Made by a program: the position numbers and the translations under genes. 64,000 nt of DNA from assembly GCF_000150955.2 (NCBI RefSeq), contig NC_011677.1:248001-312000 (forward strand). The letters are read 5' to 3'. Shown piece after piece: positions 1-9,911 of this stretch. The first letter of the stretch is position 1, and each line of letters begins with the position of its first letter. A model generated the notes under the pieces. The model saw only the letters and a program-made list of their open reading frames with translations, was not told where the DNA came from and did not search any database. The DNA comes from Phaeodactylum tricornutum CCAP 1055/1 (lineage: Eukaryota > Bacillariophyta > Bacillariophyceae > Surirellales > Neidiaceae).

Positions 1-293
1 CCAACTGTGACTTCGAATAACGTGTATGACGTGTAACCCGTGTAGTACCTATACCGTTTGCCGTATCTTGTTTCGACTCGGCGCTCGTGAGAATCTGCAC
101 GCTCTGAATTTGTTGGATCTACGAAAGGGTTTTCTCTGCACGGTAGTGGACTCCCTACCTATTTCCCTCGACACACTCCGCGTCCCCCTGGATCTCCCGG
201 CGAGTCTCACACAAACACACACACACACACACTGGGATCAAACCCATACTCCATACTTATATACATAGACTCCCATATCCTACCGTAGTCACC
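1..293. other. 5' flank of adenylate kinase gene
   Basis: I see no convincing gene here. It is the leader and promoter side of the adenylate kinase gene. A CA dinucleotide tract (about 215-232) lies 60 bp before the start codon. The start codon has a favourable context (gtcaccATG). Confidence 0.6.
215..232. repeat. (CA)n microsatellite in adenylate kinase leader
   Basis: Short CA dinucleotide tract. A second, similar CA tract lies in the first intron of the same gene (506-527), and a third lies at 20147-20161. Confidence 0.85.
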
Positions 294-1427
294 ATGCTCT
301 TGTCAACTGGCGCTTTCCGGACGGCTGGACGCCGCATCGCGTCACAGGCGGCACGCCGATCGGCATCGTCCCACACCGTCGTCCCGACAGTCGCCGCCTC
401 GTCGTCCCACCAAGGCAAGTTACTCGCCGCTACGGGCATTGCCCTTTTGGGTGCCACGGCTCTTTGGCAACAACCCAACGTAAGTAGCAAGTGTACAGTA
501 CACATACACACACACACACACACACACGAGCTCCGACTACGTAGACTCCAAACCCCTGTCGACTTTCAGTGGGACCTTGCCTCACAAACCCCGTATGTGG
601 CACTTCTACTCTCTGCTTACCTGGTTGGCATCTCATATGTTGTTTTACAGAAAACACACGCCGTGTCCCGCTCCCAATCGGTAGAAGAGGCCGTCCGAGC
701 CACGGAAGACAAATTCGGCGCCTACTGGCCGCGCAACATTCTCATTCTCTTTGGTCCGCCGGGAGCCGGCAAGGGCACGCACGGACCCAAGATCGAATCC
801 ATGCTCGGCGTCCCCCAACTGTCCACCGGAGACATGTTGCGCGAAGCCGTCGCGGACAAAACGGACGTGGGGAAAAAAGCGGAAGCCGTCATGAAAGCCG
901 GCGGTCTCGTCGGGGACGATATCGTCGTGGGTATTATTCGGGACCGGATCCAACACGCCGACTGCAAGTTTGGTTTCATTCTCGACGGATTCCCGCGGAC
1001 GCTCCAACAAGCGCAAGCCCTGGACGCCATGCTCGCCAAGGAAGGGGCCGTCGTCACCAAGGTCGTTGAACTCGATGTCCCCGATTCTGTACTGGAAGAA
1101 CGCATTTGCGGACGATGGATACACAAGGGATCCGGACGTTCCTACCACGTCAAGTACGCACCGCCCAAAACCATGAAGAAAAACTCCAAGGGGGAGCCGA
1201 TCCCGGAATCCATGAAGGACGACAAATCGGGAGAAGCCCTCATGCAGCGGAAGGACGATACCGCACAGGCTCTCACCAAGCGCTTGCAGGGTTACCACAA
1301 CGAAACCGTTCCAATTCTGGAGCACTACCGACCTAACGGCGTCGTCCGATCCGTCAACGCCAACCAAGGTATGGAAGGCGTCTGGAAGGAAATCCTACAA
1401 GCCTTGGAGCGACCCAAGCAGGCCTAA
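294..1427 (+). CDS. Adenylate kinase, mitochondrial type, membrane-anchored
   Basis: Catalyses ATP + AMP to 2 ADP. Exon 1 is 294-479 and exon 2 is 651-1427. The intron 480-650 has clean GTAAGT and TTTTACAG borders, and the spliced protein is 320 residues. A basic, Ser/Ala/Arg-rich N-terminus typical of mitochondrial import is followed by a hydrophobic stretch near residues 44-58 (LLAATGIALLGATALW), which suggests an inner-membrane or intermembrane-space form. The P-loop GPPGAGKGT is at 97-105, then the STGDMLR and DGFPRT nucleotide-binding motifs. A long LID segment (CGRWIHKGSGRSYH onward) marks the long-type family. The intron is 171 nt, a multiple of three, and has no stop, so the unspliced frame is also open. 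Identity is very firm; the mitochondrial location is inferred. Confidence 0.95.
   Translation: MLLSTGAFRTAGRRIASQAARRSASSHTVVPTVAASSSHQGKLLAATGIALLGATALWQQPNVSSKCTVHIHTHTHTHELRLRRLQTPVDFQWDLASQTPYVALLLSAYLVGISYVVLQKTHAVSRSQSVEEAVRATEDKFGAYWPRNILILFGPPGAGKGTHGPKIESMLGVPQLSTGDMLREAVADKTDVGKKAEAVMKAGGLVGDDIVVGIIRDRIQHADCKFGFILDGFPRTLQQAQALDAMLAKEGAVVTKVVELDVPDSVLEERICGRWIHKGSGRSYHVKYAPPKTMKKNSKGEPIPESMKDDKSGEALMQRKDDTAQALTKRLQGYHNETVPILEHYRPNGVVRSVNANQGMEGVWKEILQALERPKQA
506..527. repeat. (CA)n microsatellite inside adenylate kinase intron 1
   Basis: CA tract within the 171-nt intron. Length changes here would alter the intron's stop-free reading frame unless they occur in multiples of three bases. 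Confidence 0.85.
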
Positions 1428-1581
1428 CGAAAGTGTGCGCTTGAAAATATACAAAACTAACTGGCCCACAACTGCACTAGCGTCATTTCGTTGCTTACAG
1501 TAGCAATAGCTATTCCGAGCCACGGCTTCGATACGCCGTCGTCTACATTGTCTAAACGCACCGTATTCTGGGCTCTACACC

Positions 1582-1683
1582 TGCACTTGGTCTAGCTCGG
1601 TTCGTTTTTCCAGACGGTCAACCTCTTGTTCGCGCTTCCGGATAGGCTAACGTCCGTCGTCTGCAAGTCTAGACGCAACGAAT
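1582..1683 (-). repeat. Diverged direct duplicate of the DUF445 gene's 3' coding end
   Basis: The stretch 1582-1683 matches 1701-1805 in order. TGCAC, TCTAGCTCG and GCGCTTCCGGA lie at 1582, 1591 and 1632, and again at 1701, 1710 and 1750, so the spacings are 9 and 41 against 9 and 40. A weaker match (AACG..C.GTCGT) follows at 1649 and 1772. The second member is the end of the coding region of the neighbouring DUF445 gene, including its stop codon. The first member lies in the 3' flank and looks like a decayed tandem copy. Confidence 0.5.
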
Positions 1684-1710
1684 CCTTACCTTTGTGCACG
1701 TGCACGTAAT

Positions 1711-3613
1711 CTAGCTCGCTTCACTTTCGTCCCCGGGCAATTTGTCCCTGCGCTTCCGGAATGGCCCCACCAACGCCTGTCGTATCCGACGTGTCGAACG
1801 AGCAAGTGCCGATCTACTTCGTTCGAAAACGAGTTTACTTTGCGCTTTCGGAGCCTTGGAGAAGTCTCGGACAACCTGCCAAACGTTGGGCATGCGAATG
1901 GCACCCGTCTCCAGTCCTTGTTGCACCAAACCGGCGGCAAAACCCAGCACTGCACCGGCTAGAATTAACGTCAATTCGTCCTCCTACGTTGTTTACCCCA
2001 AAGCACAGACAGCGAGTCAGCAATACGCTAACGTAATCAAACGAAGGAACGAGTTCGTGCAGGTTCAATTTACCTCAAAGATGGGGTGCAAGACTACGAG
2101 GACAAAAAATCCAAAAACAGATGCGTCGGTGAGCTGACGGTCTTCCTGCTTGGGCCTCTCACATCTTTCACTCGCCAGGCGTACCTCGTTCGAATTGTCT
2201 CGACGTCATTTGCTCCATCTTGACGCGCAATGTTGATTCCAACTGTAAAGCTTTGTCCATGTAAGGAAACAGCACTGGTACATGGTTAGGCAATTTCTCC
2301 AAAGCCTTGGCGGCAGCGAGCTTCATCGTCTCTGGCTCGAGAGTGACGCGAAAACCATGGGTAATTTTGTGCACAAAATTGGTAAAATGCGAGGCAAACA
2401 TGGTCGCAAAGGCGGGTTTTGTGGCAGGATCGTTCAGAACGGAATACCACAGTTGTTCGGCCGTCAAAATTTGATTGGCAAAAAAGGCCGAAAATTCTTT
2501 GGCCACTTCGGGTTGGCGTCGTAAGAACTGTCCTTGCAAAACAAAAGGTCCAATGCGGGTAGGGTCGACAGGTTCAAAGATCCATTTCAGGGCCAGCCAA
2601 TTAGTTGCGAGACCAACGATACCACCCCCAATACTCAAACTCCAAGGATTATCCCAAAACAATGCTACCGCCATCTGAATCAGCCCAAGCAAGAAACCAA
2701 ACCACAGGCCACTGTTGGTTAAAAAGTCGAGTTCCTTTTGTCCACAGATTTTGAAGAGCTCTCCGAGTTTACTCCGATCGCGGAGCATCTGATCTACCAC
2801 ACAGTTCCGTAGACTAAAAATAGAATCAATGTTGGACTGCATGTTTTTCGTAAGACCTTCCAAGAACTTTCGATTAAAGTGCATCATTACGCCCTGTGAT
2901 ACCGAATCCAGCCCCTGAAAAACTGCCGACGGCATTGCCGTTACCCATTTCGGAAATAGATCCTGGAGGATACTGTTGGTTAGTTTCGGTACTTCCGGAG
3001 CAAGCAAACTGGCCACTTTTTTGGGATCCAGGCGCGCAAATACCTCTTCTACAGTCAACAACTGCGATGTGACCATTTCCACCATGGCTTCGCTCATGGG
3101 ACGGGTTTTGCAGGGAACGATCCCTTGCCATCCCAAGAAGCCTAGAGGTATCTCGGGTCGTCGATAAATTGGGATACCCCGGAATCGGACGGGGTAGAAG
3201 ATCATTTGAACCGCCAACCAGTTGGTAAACCATCCGACGATGGCGGCAACGCATGGGATGAGTAGATAAGTGCCAGGGCGAGCTTTGAATTTCGCGACAG
3301 CCTTGTCGAGGGGACCCGACTTCTTGTCATTTTCGTCCGCGGATGTCGTGGTAAGAGGACCGCGACGTCGAGGACGAGTAGCATAATCTGGCGTTCTGAA
3401 GTGAAACCTTGAGATTGGGTTCCGCCCTTGCAATAAATTCGGCTCGACTCGCCATATTACCGGAAAAGACGACGTCGTTGTAAAGGCAGCGCTGGGAGTG
3501 ATGATTAGACATAAGGCCGAGACGATGCCGAATCTCCCGAGTTTCACTCCGTTGCGAGTTCCTATACTCTGCACCTGTCTGTGGGATGGCATTGCACGTG
3601 CGGTGCTTGGCAT
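1711..3613 (-). CDS. DUF445 family membrane protein, probably plastid-targeted
   Basis: Three exons on the minus strand: 3613-2185, a 20-nt microexon 2093-2074, and 1983-1711. Introns are 91 and 90 nt. The spliced protein is 573 residues. The ATG at 3613 is chosen because longer extensions start at TTG; the ATG at 3592 is an alternative. A hydrophobic segment (IVSALCLIITPSAA) followed by FTTTSS resembles a diatom plastid presequence. Two DUF445 hallmark segments are present, IVGWFTNWLAVQMIF and GIVGLATNWLALKWIF, with the family-typical stretch about RP(E)IPLGFLGWQGIVP. The microexon and last exon supply the usual C-terminal EEDELTLILAGAVLGFAAGL helix. The molecular function of DUF445 is unknown. 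The gene is convergent with adenylate kinase. Confidence 0.88.
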
Positions 3614-3937
3614 GGAAAAAGGAAACCCGTTATCTTCCCTATTTTTGATGGATATCCATGAGATGAAGATGCCGACGAGAATGGCTTGATGTTTTGGATC
3701 GACAATCAGAAAGCTTGGATTTGTGAAGCTGCCATGACCGTGACGACTCAAGTCGGACGCTGGCCGTGTCGTTCCCCCCTCATTTACATAATACGTTTCC
3801 AATAATCCTGTATATATGTTTGTTTCTAATACACAAATTGGACTACTCGCATTATGGCCATGAGAGGGATTGCAGTATCATTCACCGTAGCAATCGTTTT
3901 CTAACAGTAAAATACAACAAAATTCGGTGCAAAGCGA
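3614..3937. other. Intergenic, 324 bp
   Basis: Lies between the start of the DUF445 gene and the end of the methyltransferase gene, both on the minus strand. It should hold the DUF445 promoter. I see no gene or repeat. Confidence 0.5.
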
Positions 3938-6457
3938 CTATGGTATTCTCCACACAAGATTTGTCACTGGCTGCGGTCCGATCGTTTGAAAGTCGGCCGG
4001 CATCGGCTGAATCCGTTCCAACTTCGCATTTTCGATACCGGCGTCGTCAAGGCCTTTTTGGCAAAGGCGTGCGAACTTGATAGGGTGAGTGCTGGCGCTG
4101 TTGGTCGTAGTCCAAAGGAGACCGCCTTTTTTGACCAAATTTGCAGCAAGTGCAACGAGCTCGTCCATGTCGTTCTTGATGCTCCAACGCTTCTTCTTGC
4201 GACCCCCAACACTAGACGACGGCGGATCTAAAATCACAATATCGTACTTTTCTCCTCGTTTTGCCAATCGACTTAACCAATCAAAACAATCCCCGTAGAT
4301 TGCGTCGTGTCGTTCATCAAACTCAATGTCGTTAGCTTCCAAGTGAGTAGACAGGCGATCCAACCACTTCTTGGATAAATCAATACTCACGGTGGATGCT
4401 CCTGTCGAAGCCGCAGCTACGGAAAAGGCCCCTGTATGTGCGAAGCAATTCAATACTTGCGTATCCACACAACAGTTGCGGGACAACCAGGCTCTTTGTG
4501 GGCGCTGGTCCAAAAAGATACCCGTGGATAGGTCTCGATCCAGGTTCACCACGTATTTGACACCGTTCTCGACAATCGGAAAGAATTCAGGAGCAGGCTT
4601 TCCTTCTAACAATCGAGCTCTCGCATTGGTCGATGCACCCATGGAGCTGCGGTCCGGACTTGACTCAATGTAGTAAATGCCAAGTGTGTTACCGTCGTGA
4701 ATCGAAGGAAGTGGGCCACGAGGCTCTTTCGGGTCGTGTTGCACCAATAGCCATTTGTCGTAGCGATCCACGGTCCACCCCGGGAAACCATCTGCAGCTC
4801 CATTTACTTCTCGGTACGCGTTCGTCATTTCGTTTTGCTGAAGCGAAGCGCGGCCCAAGAAGGAACCCGTCGTGTACTCGAGATGATTCCGCCGATCCGC
4901 CAAAACCGCAATATCGTCTGGAAACATGTCAGTTTCCACTTCACACGTCTCGTCGAACACCAAACTAGAGACGGACATGGATTCGCAATGGATAAGACGC
5001 CGCCTTGCACGTCGATCAAAAGGATTACCAGCAGGATCACCACGGATTCCATCCTGGAATTGCTTTTGACACAGCTCTACAATACTCGAACAAGTTGAAG
5101 TTTTATCCGGAATCAACACTCTTACAGTTTGAATCGCATCGTCGCCTCTTCCTTTTCGAACCTTTGAAACAATTTCAAACTTGATGACATCATTTGACGA
5201 GGATGCAGCGTTTCTGTTCTCCTTGCTCCTCGGGACCAAATGACCGCCGTTTCCAACAACAGTCACGTACTCTGCATACTCTACAAATATCCTCTCTGTA
5301 TTGGCTTTTGGACACAGCAAAACCAATCCCGAATCATCAACTTCGCACGCTCCAGCTATAGCAGTCCAGAAGTTTCCACCACGAATAGGAACACCTTCAC
5401 CAGCCTTCACATCCTTTAGCCACGTGATGACAGAAGGCCGCGCTGCTTCCGCAAAGGTGGCGATTTCACTCGCTCTTTGCTTTCGACCTTCTATCCTTCG
5501 TAGGTTAGACAGCGTTTCTTCGTCGAGGTCGCGATGCTCGTCTTTGATATGGCTACGAACCGAAGAATCGGGATCATCGTCTTTCGGTGGCATGATTAGA
5601 TCCGCAGCGAGCCGCTTACTGCGAGCAGGAGCTTGAAAATCCGTACCCAGGTCCTCTTTCATTTCTTCTAGCTCCTCGGGCGTCAAGAGAGCCAAGATAT
5701 CCTCTTCACTGTATTCTAAAATATCAATGTTTCCATCTTCATCGACGAGTTTGACCTGCGTTTTTGTCTTGCGACGACGCTGCTCCTGAACCGCTGGCAT
5801 GCTCTCTTCGGTGTCTGTGACCGTTCCTTTCGCTGTCGTCTTTTTTGATTTGGAAGCTTGACTGCCTAGTATCGACCAGCCGGCAGGCTTTTCAACCAAG
5901 TAAGCGAACGATCCGCTTCCTGCTTCTTCACTTATACGAATCTGACCAACGAGCCTAGGCTTCAGTCCATCAACTAAAGGATCGCAATGCTGAGTTGCCG
6001 GCACCATTCCAAACTCCTTTGCTTGCAGGAGAGGGTTGCGTGTATCGACAGTAAACACCGTTTCATTTTCATTCTCATTTTCTCCCTCTTCTTTTCCAAT
6101 GTCTTTTTTTGCCGGTGCTACCGCTTGCTGCTTTGCCGATCGCTGTGAGGCATACAGGTACTGTTGTTTTGGGCTTTCGACACGGCGACGAGTGCGACGG
6201 GTAGCTTTCTTTTTTCTGGATGGCTCCGTGCCCATTGCGGAATACTTGGACGGACTTTTCAGCATCTTCTCTTGAAGTTCTTTAATGGTAATTTGTTTGC
6301 GTTTGCCACCGCCTTCTGTGCCGGCTCGTAACGCTGCAAATGGCTCGAACGTTCGGCGACTCGTGGGAAGCTTTGACGCCATCGAAAAGCCATCGCTCAA
6401 GGCTACGAAACCCAAAGCAAGTAGCGAAGCTTGGACACATCTAGAACCGCGCTTCAT
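3938..6457 (-). CDS. Plastid-type RlmI/RlmK-like RNA methyltransferase with degenerate pseudouridine-synthase-like N-terminal half
   Basis: Intronless, 839 residues, starting at an ATG. A hydrophobic N-terminus ending SDG|FSM suggests plastid import. The C-terminal third (about 600-839) is a class I SAM-dependent methyltransferase of the COG1092 rRNA type: VLNCFAHTGAFSVAA (about 667, SAM binding) and DIVILDPPSSS (about 742, motif IV). The position where RlmI (m5C1962) carries its catalytic cysteine reads LLWTTTNSAST, with no Cys, so m5C chemistry is doubtful and an RlmK-like guanine or other base target is possible. Residues about 185-195 (LVEKPAGWSIL) and 367-380 (GACEVDDSGLVLLC) line up with pseudouridine synthase motifs, but the GRLD.DTSG arginine and catalytic aspartate are replaced. 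The segment between them is long, charged and low in complexity. Methyltransferase call firm; substrate unknown. Confidence 0.85.
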   Translation of the reverse strand: MKRGSRCVQASLLALGFVALSDGFSMASKLPTSRRTFEPFAALRAGTEGGGKRKQITIKELQEKMLKSPSKYSAMGTEPSRKKKATRRTRRRVESPKQQYLYASQRSAKQQAVAPAKKDIGKEEGENENENETVFTVDTRNPLLQAKEFGMVPATQHCDPLVDGLKPRLVGQIRISEEAGSGSFAYLVEKPAGWSILGSQASKSKKTTAKGTVTDTEESMPAVQEQRRRKTKTQVKLVDEDGNIDILEYSEEDILALLTPEELEEMKEDLGTDFQAPARSKRLAADLIMPPKDDDPDSSVRSHIKDEHRDLDEETLSNLRRIEGRKQRASEIATFAEAARPSVITWLKDVKAGEGVPIRGGNFWTAIAGACEVDDSGLVLLCPKANTERIFVEYAEYVTVVGNGGHLVPRSKENRNAASSSNDVIKFEIVSKVRKGRGDDAIQTVRVLIPDKTSTCSSIVELCQKQFQDGIRGDPAGNPFDRRARRRLIHCESMSVSSLVFDETCEVETDMFPDDIAVLADRRNHLEYTTGSFLGRASLQQNEMTNAYREVNGAADGFPGWTVDRYDKWLLVQHDPKEPRGPLPSIHDGNTLGIYYIESSPDRSSMGASTNARARLLEGKPAPEFFPIVENGVKYVVNLDRDLSTGIFLDQRPQRAWLSRNCCVDTQVLNCFAHTGAFSVAAASTGASTVSIDLSKKWLDRLSTHLEANDIEFDERHDAIYGDCFDWLSRLAKRGEKYDIVILDPPSSSVGGRKKKRWSIKNDMDELVALAANLVKKGGLLWTTTNSASTHPIKFARLCQKGLDDAGIENAKLERIQPMPADFQTIGPQPVTNLVWRIP

Positions 6458-6963
6458 CGTGCTAGAAGAGCACAGTTAGTCCAAACTTATTGCCGCTTAT
6501 TTTGTTGCTCACAAAGTGTGCAGCACAACCACAAGCTCGATTTCGATCTAGATACCGACTCGCAATTTTCGCTTCACTGGCAAAAATTCCGTAACGAAAG
6601 AATCGGTTATTGGTTTTTGATGGCTTTGGCATACAACGGCTCGGGCCGGTTGAAGAACGAACCGCAATGCACTAGCAATCGTGGCAGCCGTTTTTCGAGT
6701 TTTCATCGCTAGTTTCAGGGATACCTTACGATCTCAAAGGGAAGCAACTCGTTACAAATACATCACATATGCTCAGAAACTATCTGCAAAACCCAAACTT
6801 TTCATCTTCTAGCTCGCTGGAGTGAGAATGAATCAGCCAATATCGCGGCATCCATGAGAACGCCGGCTAGTGAACATAGATTGTAAAGCTAATCTCTCAT
6901 CTCGAAAGAGGTCAATGCTTTGGCCCGCTACCAATATTTATAGCTGATTTAAAGGCGTAACTT
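6458..6963. other. Intergenic, 506 bp
   Basis: Lies upstream of the methyltransferase gene and downstream of the MBOAT gene, both on the minus strand. I see no gene, tRNA or repeat. Confidence 0.5.
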
Positions 6964-8574
6964 TTATTCTTTCTTTTCTTTCTTGGGCGTCGGAAGCACT
7001 GAAACGATAAGGTAGAACACAACACATCCTATATGCCCGAAAAAGTAGTGGCTCTTCCAGTTGTTCCAGGAACGATCCAGGGCCAAAAGCGGAAAGGGAG
7101 ACACCATGTATTCCACGGCCAGCGATGTGAAGAGAATCGTAACAATCCCGTAGAGACTCCATTTTTCCTTGGAAAAGTAGGGTGAAATTTTTTTCCTCCC
7201 CAATCGCTCGCAAACTGTGAGCATTGGGATCGACATGAAGAACAAGTAGTATCCGGGGTAAAAGCCATGCCAGAAAGCGGACATGCTGTACACAGCAATG
7301 AGGCTTCCGTTCGTACGAATATAAACATATCGAGTCAACCAAACAGAGGTCTTCTTGTTCCATTCCTTGGACAGAGTCTGAACGTTCGATGCCGTTTCGA
7401 AGCCCCAAATATTCATGTTCGAACAGTTCTCCCATCCCTTCGGCTTGCCTTCTTCATCGAACCCTTGAAATCCCGCGTACCAAAGGTTGTTGGCACCCTC
7501 CGAATTCTTCCATGCAAAGTAGTACTTTTGACGAACAGCCAGCAATCCAACCCACATATATCCGTAGCGCACATGCCATGGTTTAGCCAAAAAGTCAGCA
7601 GTCAAAACAACGGGCGTTGAACCTTGGGGATTGGAGGGATCATTCAACGGAAACATGCCACCCAAGAAGACGAACAGACCCATATTGATTAAACTGGTAA
7701 GCAGCGGACGTAGGGTCGGCCACACATTGCTCGGAATTTTGCCGCGAGGTTTTCCGGCATCGTCAAATAAAATTTGACCACTGCAGACGTCGCGGTATAC
7801 AGAAAACTCAAAGACGGGACCCGACAAAACATTGGAAAAGCAAAACGTGTACCCAAGAAATTCAATAAGATTCGGAAGTTGAGGAAGGGCGTACTCCGAG
7901 CACTTTTTGGCTGCCTTGGAATCTTTACCCTGAGAGAGCACTTCGCCGTCGTAGAGGTTGTAAGCAATCATGTACAACTTCTGCGTCAAGACCATCTGTG
8001 CGCCCGTAAAGTCCAAATCATAACCAAGATAGTTTGTGTATTGACGGTGCAAGTGCCCCATGACAAGATAGAGCATTGCGAACAGCGGAACGAGCGTTGA
8101 AGTGGTCTGTCGCGGCAAGATTGCCAGAAGACCGTAAGCGATTAACGAAGTCACGAGCTGATGAATCCATTGCACGCCAAGGGTAAACTGTAACAAGAAA
8201 GCTCCCAACAAAAAGGAGAAAAGATGACGAAGCTGTCCGTACGGAATAGTATTCATGATCAAGGCAAGCGGGTAGCACAAGAAGAGACCCAAGCAATAGT
8301 TCAGGGTTTCCACATCGAAGCCGATTGCATCCGACAGTGCCTGTACCTGCTCCCGGACGACACCAGGAACTAAAAGCAGGGCACAATATAGACAATGAGG
8401 TCGTGTTCGAAATATCTGCCATAAATCATTGGAAAAACAACGAGAATCAATGCCCCCTCACCAACGCAATTTCCACTTACCAAGGAAAACCGTAGGCTCA
8501 AAAATTGGCCCAAGCGCATAGACAAACTCTATGCTTTGATCCAGCACCTTGGTCAAGGCTTCGGGGAGACTCAT
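6964..8574 (-). CDS. MBOAT lysophospholipid acyltransferase (LPCAT-like)
   Basis: Two exons, 8574-8481 and 8369-6964, split in phase 1 by a 111-nt intron (GTAAGT to TTTTAG). The protein is 499 residues. The short first exon supplies the true ATG; the second exon alone would begin at a GTG. Multiple hydrophobic segments run throughout. The MBOAT signature WNKKTSVWL (Asn369) is followed 30 residues later by AFWHGFYPGYY (His399), the expected catalytic pair. LSGPVFEF is also family-typical. The C-terminus KKEKKE fits a KxKxx ER-retrieval signal. The family remodels phospholipids by transferring acyl groups from acyl-CoA to lysophospholipids in the ER, which matters for placing long polyunsaturated chains in diatom lipids. 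Head-group specificity cannot be read from sequence. Confidence 0.9.
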
Positions 8575-9911
8575 AATACCACAAACGCGAAAAGAGATCT
8601 GTAGACGTTATGTTAAAGCACAACAGCAACTGACTAAAGTTGTCATGCTCGTCCTATCGATCGAAACAATTTGCTTACCAGTACACCATGTCTTACAGTT
8701 AGCCCTGGGAACGGTGATGAAACCAGATTCACAGTCAACGTCGACCATTCAGGCCAAGAAACGTCAGAACGCCCATTTGGTGCACACGCCGGATGAAGAA
8801 AGCTAAGAAAAGTGGGAAATGCGAAACAGGTAGCTCAAATCCGGGTCTTTCAGAGTCTCGTACTGGCAGAGCATTGACGGATGGCCGAAGTTTGGACCAG
8901 GTCGTAATGTAGTCGATGTTGTTGCTGAGGAGAGAGCTCTCCATCAGCGATAAGCTGTTGTTGACAATGAAGTAAATTGAAACCGACACTATTCAGAAAT
9001 GGCTTCGCTAGTGAAAGTACGAAGAACGCTTGTTATCCTTACACTATGGAGGCTAAATATCAGAAAAAAATAATCTAGAACTGGAATACTTTGGATAAAT
9101 TGCAAGAAATCGCCTTTTGCACGATTGGAGTTGTGATGAATACATTTGGATAGACATGAATCGATCAAATACTCGTCAGAGGCCAAGTCGGTCCTCGTGG
9201 AGCGCAGCAAGTCGATGGAGATGTACCTTTACAATCGCTATGTACACACAGGCTGAGACAATGCGTTATGACCGACCATTATATTGACATCGATATGGTA
9301 CAATCCTATATAGCTTACTTATACACAGATTTTCGCTGGAGTAACAAGGGTTTTCTGTTTCACAGTCAATCTTTTCGGGATCCCAAATTTTGGCTTGTAG
9401 CGGAGTTTTCGACAATCCCAGACGATTACGGCGACCAGATTGTGAGACTGCTATCATCTCCAACCAGAGCCTCCACCGATTCGCCGCAAAGCAGGGCGAG
9501 CTTTCCGCACCCAGAAAATCATTTGGGAAAGTGTGATGATGGTTGGTGACCGTTTGCTATGTAAATTACAAGTTTTAAAGTCTCAATATTAAATACAGAT
9601 GTCCTCACTAAGCACGGCTCGAGATTCAAGACAGAATAATTATGAATATAATCGAGTACTTAAACCATCATTGACTATCTACATGATTGTAAGCTTTTTA
9701 AAGTTTCAAATTGCCAATATAGCTCGCATCGCCAACTCTGTGTACATGACAACGACTTTTCGCTCAATTTCAATTCACTTTGGGGTTTGACGACACAAGT
9801 TACGGCAGTTGCCCATACCATCGTCGATTCTTTCTGTTGTGTTGTTCGAAGATTAAACTTAGCTGTGCTGCCGCTTTCCATTCATAACGTCAGCCTCCGC
9901 ATCAAGCAACA
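8575..9911. other. Intergenic, 1.3 kb, divergent promoter region
   Basis: Lies between the divergent MBOAT and cyclin genes. It is AT-richer than the flanking exons. A 93-codon ATG frame at 9268-9549 has no recognisable features, so I do not call it a gene. No repeat or RNA gene seen. Confidence 0.5.

Noticed and set aside
645-1367. 240-codon open frame antisense to adenylate kinase
   Set aside because: It lies wholly opposite a firm conserved coding exon and has no recognisable domain. Long antisense frames arise from the codon bias of the sense gene.
1742-2137. 131-codon frame opposite the last exons of the DUF445 gene
   Set aside because: The opposite strand carries the conserved DUF445 C-terminus with proper splice sites.
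9268-9549. 93-codon frame between the MBOAT and cyclin genes
   Set aside because: Begins at ATG but shows no motif, presequence or family; AT-rich intergenic context.
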